Assembly: GCA_001939145.1 (NCBI GenBank)
Contig: LSRX01000259.1
Location: 504,837-568,836 of the forward strand
Origin: Symbiodinium microadriaticum
Lineage: Eukaryota; Sar; Dinophyceae; Suessiales; Symbiodiniaceae
Reading direction: 5' to 3'
Length of the DNA: 64,000 nt
A program made the position numbers and the translations under genes. Positions within the stretch are counted from its first letter, which is position 1. Each line of letters opens with the position of its first letter. The notes beneath the pieces were generated by a model. The model was not told the origin of the DNA and did not search any database. It saw only the letters and a program-made list of their open reading frames with translations. Below, piece by piece: positions 33,840 to 44,560 of this stretch.

Positions 33840-34308
33840 GAGACCCTAAACCCTAAACCTCTGAACCCTAACCCCGGGTTTAGGGTTTAGTGTTTAGGGC
33901 CTCGTTTCACAGAGTTTTACAAGGTTTGCTAGGGCTGGTCTCGTGAATTTTTGGCTCGGGAGGCTTTGGTACGCACGTGATATACGTAGAGGATAGTACC
34001 CCTAAGCCCTAGCTGCTCGGCTCATAAGCTCCACTTAGTCTCAACACCAACATGCGAAGCCTCCTGATCCTTCGAATGGGGTCTGAGTGGGAACATTTCG
34101 ACTTTTGGAAAACTTAAGAAAGCCATGTAGAAAAGCCTAGGAACGCTAGAACCGACATATACAGAAATATACAAGGGAGTATTTGTGGACGGCTGAGGCC
34201 TGCTTCTACAACCGGCTCCGCGTAAATTCCGTTTCACATAAGGCATATGGCGCTTTACCGAAGCCAAGAGAACCAACCATATTGAAGCAAAATGTTGTAC
34301 TTCATACT

Positions 34309-34350
34309 GTTGATGATATTAATCCTGCAGTACCCACAATAAGGAACTCG
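34309..34350 (+). repeat. foldback family A, half copy
   Basis: GTTGATGATATTAATCCTGC followed by TACCCACAATAAGGAACTCG matches the left half of the copy at 62500-62595. No right end follows. Confidence 0.65.
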
Positions 34351-34645
34351 CTCTAGAAGTTCGCTGACCCTGCTTATTTCAAGCGTATTGGGGCTCACGA
34401 ACTCTTGACGGAGTCAACTTGGGGGCCCAAAGCTTCGACATGCTTGTTGCGTTCATGTGCTTGCTGTCTAGGGCTTTGGGGGGGTTTAGGGCTTAGGGGT
34501 CTAGGGGTTTAGGGTTTAGGGGTTTAGGATTCGAGGGTTTAGGTGGAATACCTGGAATACCCAACAGAGCAAACCTGAAGTTGCGCAAGGTCACCAATCT
34601 AAGAATCTAATCTACATCGGCAAAGTGGCATACTCGTTGCTGTAG

Positions 34646-34774
34646 ACGGCAATAATCAGATTCCTCAGTTTCAAGTCGTGCCACGAAGCTAACATGAGAA
34701 CGAGCCTGTACCGTGAGCCTGTCCAAAACAACATGCAATTTCCAACACCCACCAGGATTCCCAAAAGCAGATAG
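34646..34774 (+). CDS. candidate terminal exon
   Basis: After ACTCGTTGCTGTAG the frame reads TAIIRFLSFKSCHEANMRTS LYREPVQNNM, ends in RIPKSR, and stops at TAG. An overlapping open frame (34713-34934) is less protein-like. Confidence 0.3.
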   Translation, partial: TAIIRFLSFKSCHEANMRTSLYREPVQNNMQFPTPTRIPKSR

Positions 34775-34979
34775 GACCCACCAAGCCCAGGTTAACCTGG
34801 CTTCTGATTTTTTTCAATTCTTGCCAACTTCCCGGGCAAAGAGATGTTTTTTTCACTCAGGGTCCCATACTGCGCATACAGTGAAACAGAACTCGACATT
34901 TTGGGGCCTTAAAAATTTGTATGAGGTATACTAGTACAGTAGGGAGCCTTAAGGCACAGTACAAAGACTTAGTCAACAG

Positions 34980-35089
34980 GCTTCCGTATAGTATGAACCC
35001 CAAAGCGACACCACGTAAACGCCCTCTGCAAGCATGCTCCGCAAGCGCCAATGATGTGCATCTGATGTTTATAGAGGATCTGGGGACTG
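34980..35089 (+). CDS. candidate internal exon
   Basis: Acceptor AGACTTAGTCAACAG and consensus donor GTAAGT enclose a 110-nt frame reading LPYSMNPKATPRKRPLQACS and ASANDVHLMFIEDLGT. Both splice sites are good. The end phase (1) does not fit the next candidate at 36035, so an exon may lie between. Unrecognised. Confidence 0.45.
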
Positions 35090-35487
35090 GTAAGTAGGGT
35101 CGGGTTAGAAGTGAAGTAACTACAGGTACGTATACCTACTCATAACCTTCATGAAGGTATATAAAACCCAACTTACTAAGTCTAATGATCCTCGAGTAAG
35201 CCGGGCATAAGTCTAGCGGCCTCAGCAGTAAATTTGTGGGACCAAGGTGTGCTCGACCCAAACTCCAAAAATAAAGCGACCCCTCTGAATTGTAACTGCG
35301 CTTGACCCAAGCTGCAAAAACACATGCAAACCTTCAGCCCAAGCGTTACTGGCACACCCTTCCTGAGGGTGTGAAATCTACTGAGTAATTAGGCACATCG
35401 TGCCCCGAAGGAACTCAGTCTAATTTTTGGGCATGGGCAAGGTTGGACATGGTCTGTCTTTACGAACTAGCATGTTCCAACTCCCTC

Positions 35488-35666
35488 CTACTGTCTATTG
35501 CCCTCGGTCTCCCGCATATGTGGTCTGAGTCTAAGGTGCAGGACAATGATGTTGAAGAACGTAGACCCGATGAGGTTCACAATCATCATCAGGATGTCGT
35601 TCTTCTCAAACATGTCCTTCCGGGAGTGAGGCTTCAGCGTTTGGGCTCGAAGGTCGCCACGGGTAG
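35488..35666 (-). CDS. candidate exon with a transmembrane-like segment
   Basis: A very good acceptor (TTTTTTGCGCTTTTGCAG) precedes TRGDLRAQTLKPHSRKDMFE, then KNDILMMIVNLIGSTFFNII and VLHLRLRPHMRE, ending in TAG. ILMMIVNLIGSTFFNIIVL is hydrophobic enough to span a membrane. Codons are GC-ending. The plus-strand open frame over the same bases is the likely shadow. An ion channel or transporter piece is possible, but no family is recognised. Confidence 0.45.
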
Positions 35667-36034
35667 CTGCAAAAGCGCAAAAAACGTCACCAATTGGGTT
35701 CAGGTCTTAGAAGGTTCGGGCTGGTTGTGCGGTGGTGTCTACGAGCCTGGCTTCACACATGGTTGCAAGATTGGAGTCCACGATTGTCGGTAGGAAGACA
35801 ACATGGGGCTTCTATCTTCAAGCATCCGAGATTTAGGGTTTAGGGGTTATCATAGGGCTTTAGGGTTTAGGGCTTCGGAAGAATCGCACACGATTCAGCC
35901 GAGGCCATGTAAAGTCTTTCTGGGACCCGCATGCGCTAAATCTTGAGCTGATGAAGCCCTATGCCCAAAACCCTACACCATGAACCCTAAACCGCCTAAA
36001 CCGCTATGCCCAAAACCTGAGTCATGAGGTGTAG

Positions 36035-36577
36035 CATCTCCTGGATGACCTATTTTTGGCGGAACACTACGCTTTGCTGCCCAGTGAGTTAGCAAAGAAA
36101 GAACTTCCGCTTTCCAAACCCTAACAGCCTCAACTGATTGGGTTTTGGGTTTAGGGCCTGTTTACGGTCTAGGGACACTAAGCACTGAACCCCTAAGGCT
36201 CTAGGGACTCATTTTATGAGGCCTTTGGGCTATCTTGAGCCTTAGGGACAGCTTCCTCAACCTGTCCCCCTTGAGCCCCCGCACCTCGATGGCTTTTTGG
36301 GTTTGGGGCCAGGCAGGTTGGCCGGGGCCCCCAACTCTCCAAAAATCTCAAAACACCTAAAACATCCTAAAACTTCAGCCTTCATTAGATAAACCCATCT
36401 TAATTATAAACCTAGAGCTTATTGCTGAACCTCAAAACCCTTTAACACCCGAAAGAATCCTAACCCACTTGAGAAACAGGGCTCCTCATGAACGTTCAGG
36501 CCCAGATTATCGAGGCCATTTCCGTCATGGAAGAGCAGTCCTCTCGAGGGTTTTGGGGTTCAGGGAGCCAGGTCTAG
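36035..36577 (+). CDS. two-exon 3' end of a gene
   Basis: 36035-36083 (after GAGGTGTAG, before the consensus donor GTGAGT) reads HLLDDLFLAEHYALLP. 36480-36577 (after ACTTGAGAAACAG) joins in phase, reads LLMNVQAQIIEAISVMEEQS and stops at TAG in repeat-like sequence. Both look like helical protein. The 396-nt intron contains telomere-like words. Confidence 0.45.
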
Positions 36578-37030
36578 AGTGTAACGGTTTAGGCTTTAGG
36601 GTTTAGGGGAAGCCAGCCAGAATAAACCCTTAACCCCAAACCTGAACACGGAAATCCATCCCAAATTCCAGGCGATCGTGAAACTTAGCATGGTACCCCG
36701 CGCTACTAGGCCCTAAACCCAAAGCCCCGCAACCATAAACTCAACCGCACAGCCACAGCCAAAACCGACGACCCTAAATGTGGAGCCCTCCTTTTTGATG
36801 CCACTTAGCAGACTTAGCAGACACACTAAGGTCTGATAGGTTCACGGTATTGGGATTCGGGGCTTACAGGCTTGGCCATTCCTGATCGAAGGCCTCCTAC
36901 CGTGCAAAAACGAACTTGCCCCGAGAGGGCAGCCAATGCACGAACCTTCAAACTTGAATGGGGCTTTACGGTGTCTTATACAGGAATATAAGAAAATTAT
37001 AATGCCAGTCATTCAGGCCTATTATGTGTG

Positions 37031-37258
37031 TCAGAATTCACGGTCCGCCCAAGGTTGACACATTGTCCCTGCCCCTCTGTGGCGCACCACGACGGGCACA
37101 GCAGGGCTGGCTGCATCAGGAATGGCTGCATCAGGGCTGACACTAGGTGGGGGGACCATTGGGGGAGAGGGGGCCGGAATGCGGAGATAGAATCTCCATT
37201 TTTGGGAAACAGCCCCCTCGCTCCTGGCAAGCAGCACCTCAACCCCGAAATCTGGCAC
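37031..37258 (-). CDS. candidate exon, proline/alanine-rich
   Basis: A GC-rich open frame of 75 codons to TGA reading PDFGVEVLLARSEGAVSQKW, then SPPMVPPPSVSPDAAIPDAA and an end in CQPWADREF. The repeated PDAA words mirror a small DNA duplication (CTGATGCAGCCA). The opposite strand is also open. A linker-type segment is inferred. Confidence 0.35.
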   Translation of the reverse strand: MPDFGVEVLLARSEGAVSQKWRFYLRIPAPSPPMVPPPSVSPDAAIPDAASPAVPVVVRHRGAGTMCQPWADREF

Positions 37259-37553
37259 CCCTTTTCACCCCCATATCCTCAACCTCTTCTCATTCCTTGA
37301 ACCCACAAACGTTCTGCCAATAGCTAATTTCGGCTGTCCAACTCATATGACAGAAACAAGCTTTGAAGGTTCTGTCTACAGAAGGTGTGTTTATCTGTAC
37401 ATACCAATGTGTGGGTATACATGCATACATAGATATATGAATACATGCATGCATGCATGCATACATACACACATACACAGAATTTGCGGTCTCTCCCTGT
37501 CACTCTGTCTGTAGACAACAAACAATATCCATCCATCAATCTATCTATATATG

Positions 37554-37892
37554 TTACATGGGAGCCCCTGGCCCTAGCCCCATAATTAAAGCTGCATAAA
37601 CGGGGGTTTCCATAGTCAACAAGACAACGCAAAACGAAACACACCCAGTATAGCAAGACAGGCAGGAACCACTCTTTAAACAAGCGTTACAGTCCAACCG
37701 CTGAAAGAAACCAAGTAACACAATAAATGCATATGCCATTCTTGAGAAGTGCCATGAGCCAAATGCACAAGCCATGTAGGCAAACCTTAAAACAAGACCC
37801 TCTCTAGACAGAAAGCAAAACTGCGACCCGAAAACTCCTCTTAAGGACATCTCCACGTGTGCCTCGGTATGCCGAAGCAAGCACCCAACCAT
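37554..37892 (-). CDS. hydrophobic ORF of 112 codons, doubtful
   Basis: Starts at ATG 37892 and ends at 37554. Contains MAYAFIVLLGFFQRLDCNA and other hydrophobic, cysteine-rich stretches. The length is within chance expectation and a second minus frame also gives a hydrophobic peptide. Listed because a membrane protein exon cannot be excluded. Confidence 0.2.
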   Translation of the reverse strand: MVGCLLRHTEAHVEMSLRGVFGSQFCFLSREGLVLRFAYMACAFGSWHFSRMAYAFIVLLGFFQRLDCNACLKSGSCLSCYTGCVSFCVVLLTMETPVYAALIMGLGPGAPM

Positions 37893-38277
37893 GATCCTGG
37901 CCGGGTAGGGCTTAGGTTGGTTGCTTTAGATAGTTGTTACTTTTTGTGGGCTCCTTGCTTTAGGGTTTTGGGCGGTAACTTGGGTTTACGCTGTTCTTTT
38001 GGGGTATAGTGTTCTAAAGCTTTCTATATAGGCTGTCTATAGGGTTCTTTCCAGAGCAAGAGGCTTCCAGGCCTGTGAGTTCGGGGGCGTGGGCTTCCAG
38101 GGTTCAGGGTGGAACTTCCGGCTCCAGGTCGGCTAGAGGCCTCTAGCATTGAGGAACTGGGTTTAGGGCTTTAGGGTTGAGGGTTTAGGGTTGAGGGTGT
38201 CTGAGTTTTAGGGTTCAGGGCGGTTTAGGGTTGGAGAGGTTGAGGGGTTGGGGTGCGGGATGGGGCTGTGTAAAGGA

Positions 38278-38334
38278 TCACACCGGTACTTGGGCTTTGT
38301 TCCGGGGGGCCGGGTACAAAGACATAACGGGCTT
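38278..38334 (-). CDS. candidate short terminal exon
   Basis: After GGGGTTTCCAG reads KPVMSLYPAPRNKAQVPV, then TGA. GC-rich. No partner found. Confidence 0.25.
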   Translation of the reverse strand, partial: KPVMSLYPAPRNKAQVPV

Positions 38335-38370
38335 CTGGAAACCCCAGGGGTATCAACTGGTATAATTCGA

Positions 38371-38433
38371 ATACATACATACATACATACATACATACCT
38401 ACCTACCTACCTACCTACCTACGTACGTACATA
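38371..38433 (+). repeat. (CATA)n(CTAC)n microsatellite
   Basis: Six to seven CATA units followed by six CTAC units. Confidence 0.95.
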
Positions 38434-38839
38434 CATGGGGCCTCAATGAGTGATTCCTTAGATACTTTAGCAAGCTCCCATTACTGTGAACCGCGGTTTA
38501 GGGTAAAGGGTTCTTCAAACAACATCCTTCTACTTTCGCTAGTTTGGCTTCAGGGTTCAGAGTTGGTTTTGATCCTGGGAGAGTCGGGGGGGGAGATCCT
38601 GTAAATCGAACCTTGAAGGTTTTTATGCTAACTGGGTGCCCTAGCATCCCCTTTTTAAGGGAGCGGTAGGCTTCTACAATAGGGGTCACCCTTCAGGGTA
38701 ATATACGCTCGAAAAAAAGGGTACCCTTGAAAAACGGGAAGCCTTTTCAGGTTAATTTAGCTGTAACGAGCGCCTCTGGGGACCGAAAAAGCCCTATAAA
38801 CCCTGAGAGCCTGCAGGGCTGAATGGTCATGGCCCTGAG

Positions 38840-38905
38840 TAATGTAGGGGCCTGAATTAAGAATCAGAATAGGGCTTTGGGGTCTATTACACTATAACTC
38901 CCATA
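38840..38905. repeat. foldback family D fragment
   Basis: TAATGTAGGGGCCTGAATTA matches one end of family D. No facing end was found. Confidence 0.45.
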
Positions 38906-39134
38906 GTGTGGCTTCAGGGCTCCATGTTCTGCTCTTCGGGTTGAGGGCTCCGTAAGATTGAGGAAGCTTTAGTGGCTTGAACTGGACTGTGCCGAAAACC
39001 ATTCTTCTTTAGGGAACTCACTGTTTCAGACATCGACAACTAGCACCAGTACCAACACTGGGTTCAGGTTTAAAGCATGCACAAGGCACCACCCCAAACT
39101 CTCAACGCTGAACCTTGCCTTCCCTTTCGCCACA

Positions 39135-39320
39135 ATGAGAAATGCGAGTGAGAACGACGCAAAGATCATCAAGGTGATGACCTCCAAGGCCAGTAGAGAT
39201 TTAGACTGCAGGGCCCAGGCCTCAAGTTATCTAAAGCCTGTTTCTGTGAAAGATCCCTCCATGCTTGAATTTAGCAAGGCTCTGGTATGCTGCCCAGTGC
39301 TTAGGCCTCAGCTCATTTAA
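39135..39320 (+). CDS. small ORF just upstream of the retrotransposon
   Basis: ATG-initiated frame of 61 codons reading MRNASENDAKIIKVMTSKAS and ending in PVLRPQLI. The polar start looks protein-like. An internal GTATGC at about 39286 could be a donor. It ends 60 bp before the insertion site, so a host transcript may have been interrupted or extended by the element. Confidence 0.3.
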   Translation: MRNASENDAKIIKVMTSKASRDLDCRAQASSYLKPVSVKDPSMLEFSKALVCCPVLRPQLI

Positions 39321-39338
39321 ATATAAACTATCTCTATA

Positions 39339-39339
39339 C

Positions 39340-39375
<36 letters not shown>

Positions 39376-39380
39376 ATGTA
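39339..39380 (+). repeat. (TA)n(TG)n microsatellite, insertion target
   Basis: About 12 TA units and 6 TG units ending in TATGTA. Its last 13 bases are the left target-site duplication. Confidence 0.9.
39368..39380 (+). repeat. left target-site duplication
   Basis: GTGTGTGTATGTA, identical to 49499-49511. The bases outside differ on both sides (T/G before, G/T after), so the repeat is exactly 13 bp. Low complexity weakens it, but the right copy starts exactly where the element's 9-mer tail ends. Confidence 0.65.
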
Positions 39381-39611
39381 GGGCTCGTGAAGACCCGTCG
39401 AGACCGGGATAGCCGTGCCCCAGCACTTTGTGCGACTGCGCTCTCTGCCACGGCTTTGAGATCACCTGCCTGGCACAGGAAGGCGCGCTTGAGACGGTCC
39501 AAGACCAGGACTCGTCTCCGCAAAGGGCTGCCTTTGCCGGCCCGAGACGCGTGGCTGCTTCTCCAGCACCACGCGACCAATCCGAGCTTGAGGCTGAAGC
39601 TTTGCCGACAT

Positions 39612-40877
39612 ATGGGCGGCAAGGCGCCATGGAGACCACGTGGCGGAAAGCCCAAGTATGGAGACTCGGAATACTGGCAATGGTGGCCGGGCACTTGGTC
39701 GCCGCGACAACGCCAGAAGGCAGAGAGATACGACGACCTGCCGGTGAGCACGCAGCAGAGTGGCCACTATACGGAAGGACCTGGCGCCTCCTCCATGTCC
39801 GAGAACATGAAGTTCATGCAGGAGCTCCAGCGTGCAGTCACCCAGGCACGCCGAATGGACGCCAAGGTGCGGAAATTGAAAGAGGACAAGATCCAGAAGA
39901 CGCAACAGTGGGAGAAGTACCAGACAGACACCAAGCGCAAGTTTCTAAAGAACCGTCAGGCCTACCAGGACGACATGGAAAAACTGGACCAGGCAGTGGC
40001 GGAAGCCACGACGGCAGGACAAGAATCGGCAGAGCTTGCACGCCAGATTGTGCTACGTGGGGCTTCTTCTGCCCCGACTGGGGACGCCATGGATGTGGAC
40101 CACTGGACGACCCTTCTGGAGGGAGAACAAGGAGCGGTGCCAGATGCTCCAGACTCTTTCCTGGGACAGATGCTGTCCATGGCTGGCCGAGGAGCAGTGC
40201 CATCTGCCCCTGGACCGAGGATGCTACGGCCGGAGATCGTCCAGCAGCTCATGGCATACATGGGAATCGGTGGACAGCCTGCTCCTCCACATGGTGGAGC
40301 ACCGGGGGTGATGCCGACAATGGCCGCTGCTCCCGGCAGTGGCACGGAACCCCACCCAGCCCATGGTGGTGGGGCACCAGTCCCGACACCTGCGGCCATG
40401 ACCATGCCGGCTCCTGCCCCACCTGGCCTTGCACATCCTGGCGCACCTCCTGGCTACACGAATGTGGTCCCACCTGCGGGTCTATCGGCCCCGCCGTCTG
40501 GAGAACCACTCTTCATGCACCCGGAGCCCTTCGTTGGTTCGCCTACACCAATGATGGATGCGGCTGGCCCGCCGCCCACGACGATGCCCAATGCTTCACC
40601 TGGACAGCGGAACAAGCCACCCATTCCCAGAGTGAGCGTCAAACAGCGGCCTCCGATTGTTACGGCTCCTCTCACCGGCCCTTCGCTGGACTCCAAGCTC
40701 GATGCAACCAGAGCGGCCGCATTACGACCATTTGGTCTGCCGCATCTGTCTCGCCCTGTGGAACTGGCGGCACCGACTGGGACGGCAGAACAAGCCCACA
40801 ACGACACACGACCAGTCAGGATCACAGAGGGCGACTCGGAAGAGGACGACTTGGACGACCCCTGTGGTGCCACCTAG
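39612..40877 (+). CDS. retrotransposon ORF1, coiled-coil protein
   Basis: 421 codons from the first in-frame ATG to TAG. The frame is open upstream to the microsatellite, but only through GTG-type starts. Residues about 1-55 are Trp/Pro/Arg-rich. Residues about 60-150 form a charged helix (FMQELQRAVTQARRMDAKVR, then EDMEKLDQAVAEA-type heptads), probably a coiled coil for trimer or oligomer formation. The remainder is Pro/Gly/Met-rich and disordered and ends in the acidic SEEDDLDD. No CCHC knuckle is seen. By position it is the RNA-binding, RNP-forming partner of the pol protein, as ORF1 is in other LINEs. It ends 15 bp before a short ATG peptide and 29 bp before the first ATG of the next long frame, so reinitiation or frameshifting would be needed. 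Confidence 0.75.
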   Translation: MGGKAPWRPRGGKPKYGDSEYWQWWPGTWSPRQRQKAERYDDLPVSTQQSGHYTEGPGASSMSENMKFMQELQRAVTQARRMDAKVRKLKEDKIQKTQQWEKYQTDTKRKFLKNRQAYQDDMEKLDQAVAEATTAGQESAELARQIVLRGASSAPTGDAMDVDHWTTLLEGEQGAVPDAPDSFLGQMLSMAGRGAVPSAPGPRMLRPEIVQQLMAYMGIGGQPAPPHGGAPGVMPTMAAAPGSGTEPHPAHGGGAPVPTPAAMTMPAPAPPGLAHPGAPPGYTNVVPPAGLSAPPSGEPLFMHPEPFVGSPTPMMDAAGPPPTTMPNASPGQRNKPPIPRVSVKQRPPIVTAPLTGPSLDSKLDATRAAALRPFGLPHLSRPVELAAPTGTAEQAHNDTRPVRITEGDSEEDDLDDPCGAT

Positions 40878-40906
40878 TGAGGACTGAGCAACATGGACGG
40901 GCCCAA

Positions 40907-43900
40907 ATGGCCAGAGCAGAGGTGCAGCCACACTGTCGCCTCCAGGGACCCGTATGTCTGAAACCAACAGTGTTATGGGAACACTTGCTGGTTACGACAT
41001 ACCAGTTTCCCTTTGGGCAAGACGGTGGTTGGATCCTTTTTGCTCTGTCCACGAGGTCTCCCTGTACAGATTTGCTTAGTGCCTTGTACAGTTGGCCGCT
41101 TTCATGTCCCGGCTCCGCGGAGGTAGCTGCAGTTTTGATGTCAGGCTCCTTTCGACACCCGAAGCACTCCTCTCCTGATTTGCAGCCACCTTTGAGTGCT
41201 CCTCGCGTGCTACTGCCTACACGCCTGTTCGATGCCCAGTCGCAGCTGGATGTGCTGTCATGTCAGCTTTCCCAGCGTGGTCCTTCGCCTTTTCAGTCCT
41301 GCCACCGGCCTCGCTTCCATGACAACAGAGGGCGCGTAAGAAGCACATCGGTCGCTCTGACTGACACACTTCTGTCAGAAATTCCTTGGCAGCTTGATCC
41401 ACCCCTTCCCCTTGGGCTTGCCATTGTCAATGAGGCATATGTCTGCGCTGTTGCTGAAACGAGGTACCAGGCTGTCGGTTTTCGACAATCGCATCCTGAA
41501 GAGGACATCACAAGAGTTGCTGCCGCTTTCGGCCTTTCTCAGCATCAGCTCATCCTTCTTTATGCCGAGCCGCCCATCCTTGACGTTTGCGTGAAAGGCC
41601 TACGGTGCACCAATGTGTGCTCTGCCATCTCTGCCAGTGACATGCCACACCTTACATACCCTGACATGCCCAACGTTTCGTTCCTCGACTGTCGCGCTCT
41701 CTTGCAGGGTTGGCACTTGCTCTTTGCAAACCCGAATACAGTCAGCTTCCAGGAATTTGAGGACTCCTTTGCTGTTTTCTGTCCTGAAGGCTGGGAGCTA
41801 CACATCGAGGGGCTCCCCCTTGACACTGAGGGATATGCCCCGAGGCCGAAGCAGATTGCCTATGCATCGTATGTCATGCAACCCAGGCCGGTCGTGCCAA
41901 GCACAGTTGAGCAGGCTGATAGTGAAGTCCCGACCGATGATGAATCTGTTCGGGATACAGAAGGAGATGCAGACGATGACAGTCCACATCGTGCGGACCA
42001 ATCGTCCGCTCCCATGCGCTCGCGCAGCCGGTCACCGAGGGGCGCGTCTGGCCCTGACAGGCGCTCCGGGGCACGCAACAACCAAGCCATCGGGCGAGAG
42101 GCGAGTGGAACTTCTACCACTCATGGAGCAGCCAGCCCAGCTGGCCAGGCACTTCCAACCGGCCGCGCCAGGCATGCACGTCATGTACCAACACGTGCAC
42201 ATCATGAACACACCGAGGCTGCTGCCTCCAGCTCCGCACGGCCGCGCGTTTGGACACGTTTCTTGTTGTACGCACCCGAAACTGCGCCAGAGCTCATTGA
42301 TGTCCAGATTGCCCAGGGTGCGACTGTCAACGATGCTGTTCATGCTGTGCAATGTGCCCGCACCCGTGATGCTCGGCTCCGCTATCCGGACGTCTTTCCA
42401 AGTGAGCTCCAGCCCCTGCCCCACCTCGCTGTTGCCATTACTCTGCCAGCATGGTGCGCCAGCACTTACATCCTCCTTGACTGTACCAGGTGCAATGGGG
42501 CCCTTTTCTGCGCCCTCTCCTCACCCGCCACGACTCGGTTGAACTTGCTAGCGATCGCGAGGTTACCGAGTGACACAGGCATCGAGGTCTTCGTGCATGA
42601 TCGACCCACCAGGCTTGAGGATGGCGAGGTTATCGATGTGCGCACTGGAATGTGTGTCAACTTTGTGCCGTCCACACACTCTCCTTTTGCTGTTGCACGT
42701 CTTGAGGACATGCTCGAGGACCCCCACTCATGGGACCTCACTGCTGATCTCCCACACGTTGAGGGTCGATGGATATATGTGCTCACTGACACGGAACCGA
42801 TCCACCTTCGTCCTGACTTAGAGGGCAACCGGTCTTTTCGGGAACAGATTGCCAGCGCCCTAGAGTGCCAGCCAGAACATCTTGCGATACAACCCTCAAG
42901 GCCACGGCTCTGGGACTACTTTGACTTTGGGATCCTTGCCCACACTGTCTCTATTGCTTCGCACGGTGTTACTGGCCCGTCCGCCGCAGAGCCTGATAGG
43001 GCCTTCTTCATACTCGACATGCGGCCCATTCTCTGTGGGGTCTCATGGGGCTTTGCACCACATGGCGCTGTCCGTGCACAGGAACTCATTGACCGCCTCC
43101 ATCGCTTCTGCCCAGTCGGGCGACACACCCGCATCTCAGGCGGGACCCCGACCCAACAAGACGGGGAACAGTATTACCTTGTCAGCAGAGGCTGTGTCCT
43201 TGTTGTCGACTTTAGCACCGATGATCCTCCCAGCAGTGAGACCGCCTCGGTTAACTTTGAATCCAGTGATGGCGAACCAGATGCCTACCCTGGTCCACCG
43301 AGAGGACCACCGAGACCACAACCGCTTGCGACAACAGGACAAGCCCAAGCCAGTCAAGGGAGGTCTACTGGTAACGCCCCTGAGGATCCGGCTTCCCGCC
43401 CAGATCAGGGCACCTCCCGCAACTACTACAGATCCTTTGCCGTCCCTGGCAAAGCCGGCGGCAGTGTTCTTGCACTCATTGCACTTGGTGCCGCATTTTG
43501 GGCCGTCTGTGCCATCACTTGGCTAGTCCGGGGTCCTGGCCCTGCCCCTCCTCCTGAGCTTCTGATTGCCATCACTGGCCTTTTTTGGTTCAGGTTTCGT
43601 GCTCTTGGGGTTGCGCTTTGCATAATCTCGTGTGCCACCGGGGCTGGGGCGATGCAGATCCACGGCCTCTGCCGCTCGCTCCCCACCGATACAACTTCTG
43701 CACTGCCTTTTTCTTGTGGTGGTCCTTACCTCGACGAGAGAGGCAGACGCCCGCTTCCGACGCCGTGCAGAGCAGGCCTTGACAGGATTGCCATGCGGGC
43801 GCCCACACATGAGGACCTGATCGTTGCCACCTCCGATCTCCGAACTCTCCTTGAGGAAAGTGTTGCGCGGCCTGATTCCCAGGCCATGTTTCTTGCGTCC

Positions 43901-44085
43901 ACTCTCGTCGAGACCCTTTGTGACCACTTTACTGTCCATTTTGAGGACGAACCATCGGGTCCTCTGCCTGACTTGCAGACCGCGCCCCGTCCCGTGCGAC
44001 TGCAAGACCACATACCGGTTGCCAGGCAGTTTGACCTCACAGGGGTGCAGTTGCATGTTGGCTTTGGCCCTTCGTTTTCACGAGT
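40907..44085 (+). CDS. retrotransposon pol region, N-terminal part
   Basis: About 1,060 codons in frame from ATG 40907. The same frame continues to a stop at 44291-44293, but the protein-like reading ends near 44085, where it should pass to the next frame for RNase H. The first 330 residues look globular (QFPFGQDGGWILFALSTRS). Next comes an acidic stretch, an RS-type patch (RSRSRSPRGAS, about 42016-42070) and a second globular block (WTRFLLYAPETAPELIDVQI and on). Two hydrophobic segments follow: SVLALIALGAAFWAVCAITW (about 43460-43525) and a second at about 43555-43655 containing GVALCIISCATGAGA. The rest is acidic and polar. No known domain is recognised. It directly precedes RNase H and is presumably part of the same polyprotein. 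Confidence 0.7.
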
Positions 44086-44118
44086 GAGGACTCTGCTCTC
44101 CCTGTCGGCACTGAGACC

Positions 44119-44560
44119 GTCACGGTCTACACAGACGGGTCCTATGATGGGACCACCAGTTCTTGGGCGTTTCATGTCGCCGGGACAAGAGGTGCAGATT
44201 TATATGCCCTTGGCTGGATCGGGGGGCGGGTCTCAGTCGACCCGAGCTGCAAAAACTACCTTGGCACCGCTTCTCACGGCGGCTCCAAGGTGAGCTCACT
44301 GCCCTGTTCTGGTGCCTCACTTGGTTGCTGCGCATACCACCGCGTGTGTTCATCACTATTGTCTCCGACTGTACAGCCGCTCTTGGGCTCTCGAGTGGCC
44401 GTCATGGACACCACAACGGCACAGGTTTGCAAGGGGCATGCAGAGCTGTCATGCAAGCCTTGACAGCTACCACCAGGCGGCCCAGACTCCACCTGCAGCA
44501 CCAGAAATCACACGTTGGGCATCCTGGCAACGAGCTTGCTGACGGTTTGGCCAAGTTCTG
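44119..44560 (+). other. RNase H domain split over two reading frames
   Basis: The first half is in a third frame: TVTVYTDGSYDG, with the first catalytic Asp at 44134-44136, continuing to about 44290. The second half is in the frame of the EN-RT region: GELTALFWCL with Glu at 44292-44294, VSDCTAAL with Asp at 44367-44369, and HVGHPGNELADGLA with the final Asp at 44541-44543. All four catalytic carboxylates and the histidine before the last Asp are present, so the domain is complete apart from the frame changes. RNase H removes the RNA strand of the RNA:DNA hybrid. Both changes go in the same direction (equivalent to one extra base or two missing bases each). Confidence 0.8.

Noticed and set aside
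39428..40906. 5' part of the 1,621-codon frame as a protein
   Set aside because: It overlaps ORF1 in another frame and begins at a non-ATG codon. The reading is Arg/Thr/Trp-rich, as expected for a shadow of a GC-rich gene.
41613..42542. 309-codon frame inside the retrotransposon
   Set aside because: Shadow of the N-terminal pol region. No domain, Ser/Pro/Leu bias from the frame shift.
44163..44300. Independent gene start at 44163
   Set aside because: The first codon is TTG and the first residues are the out-of-frame reading of RNase H. The protein should be entered from upstream frames.
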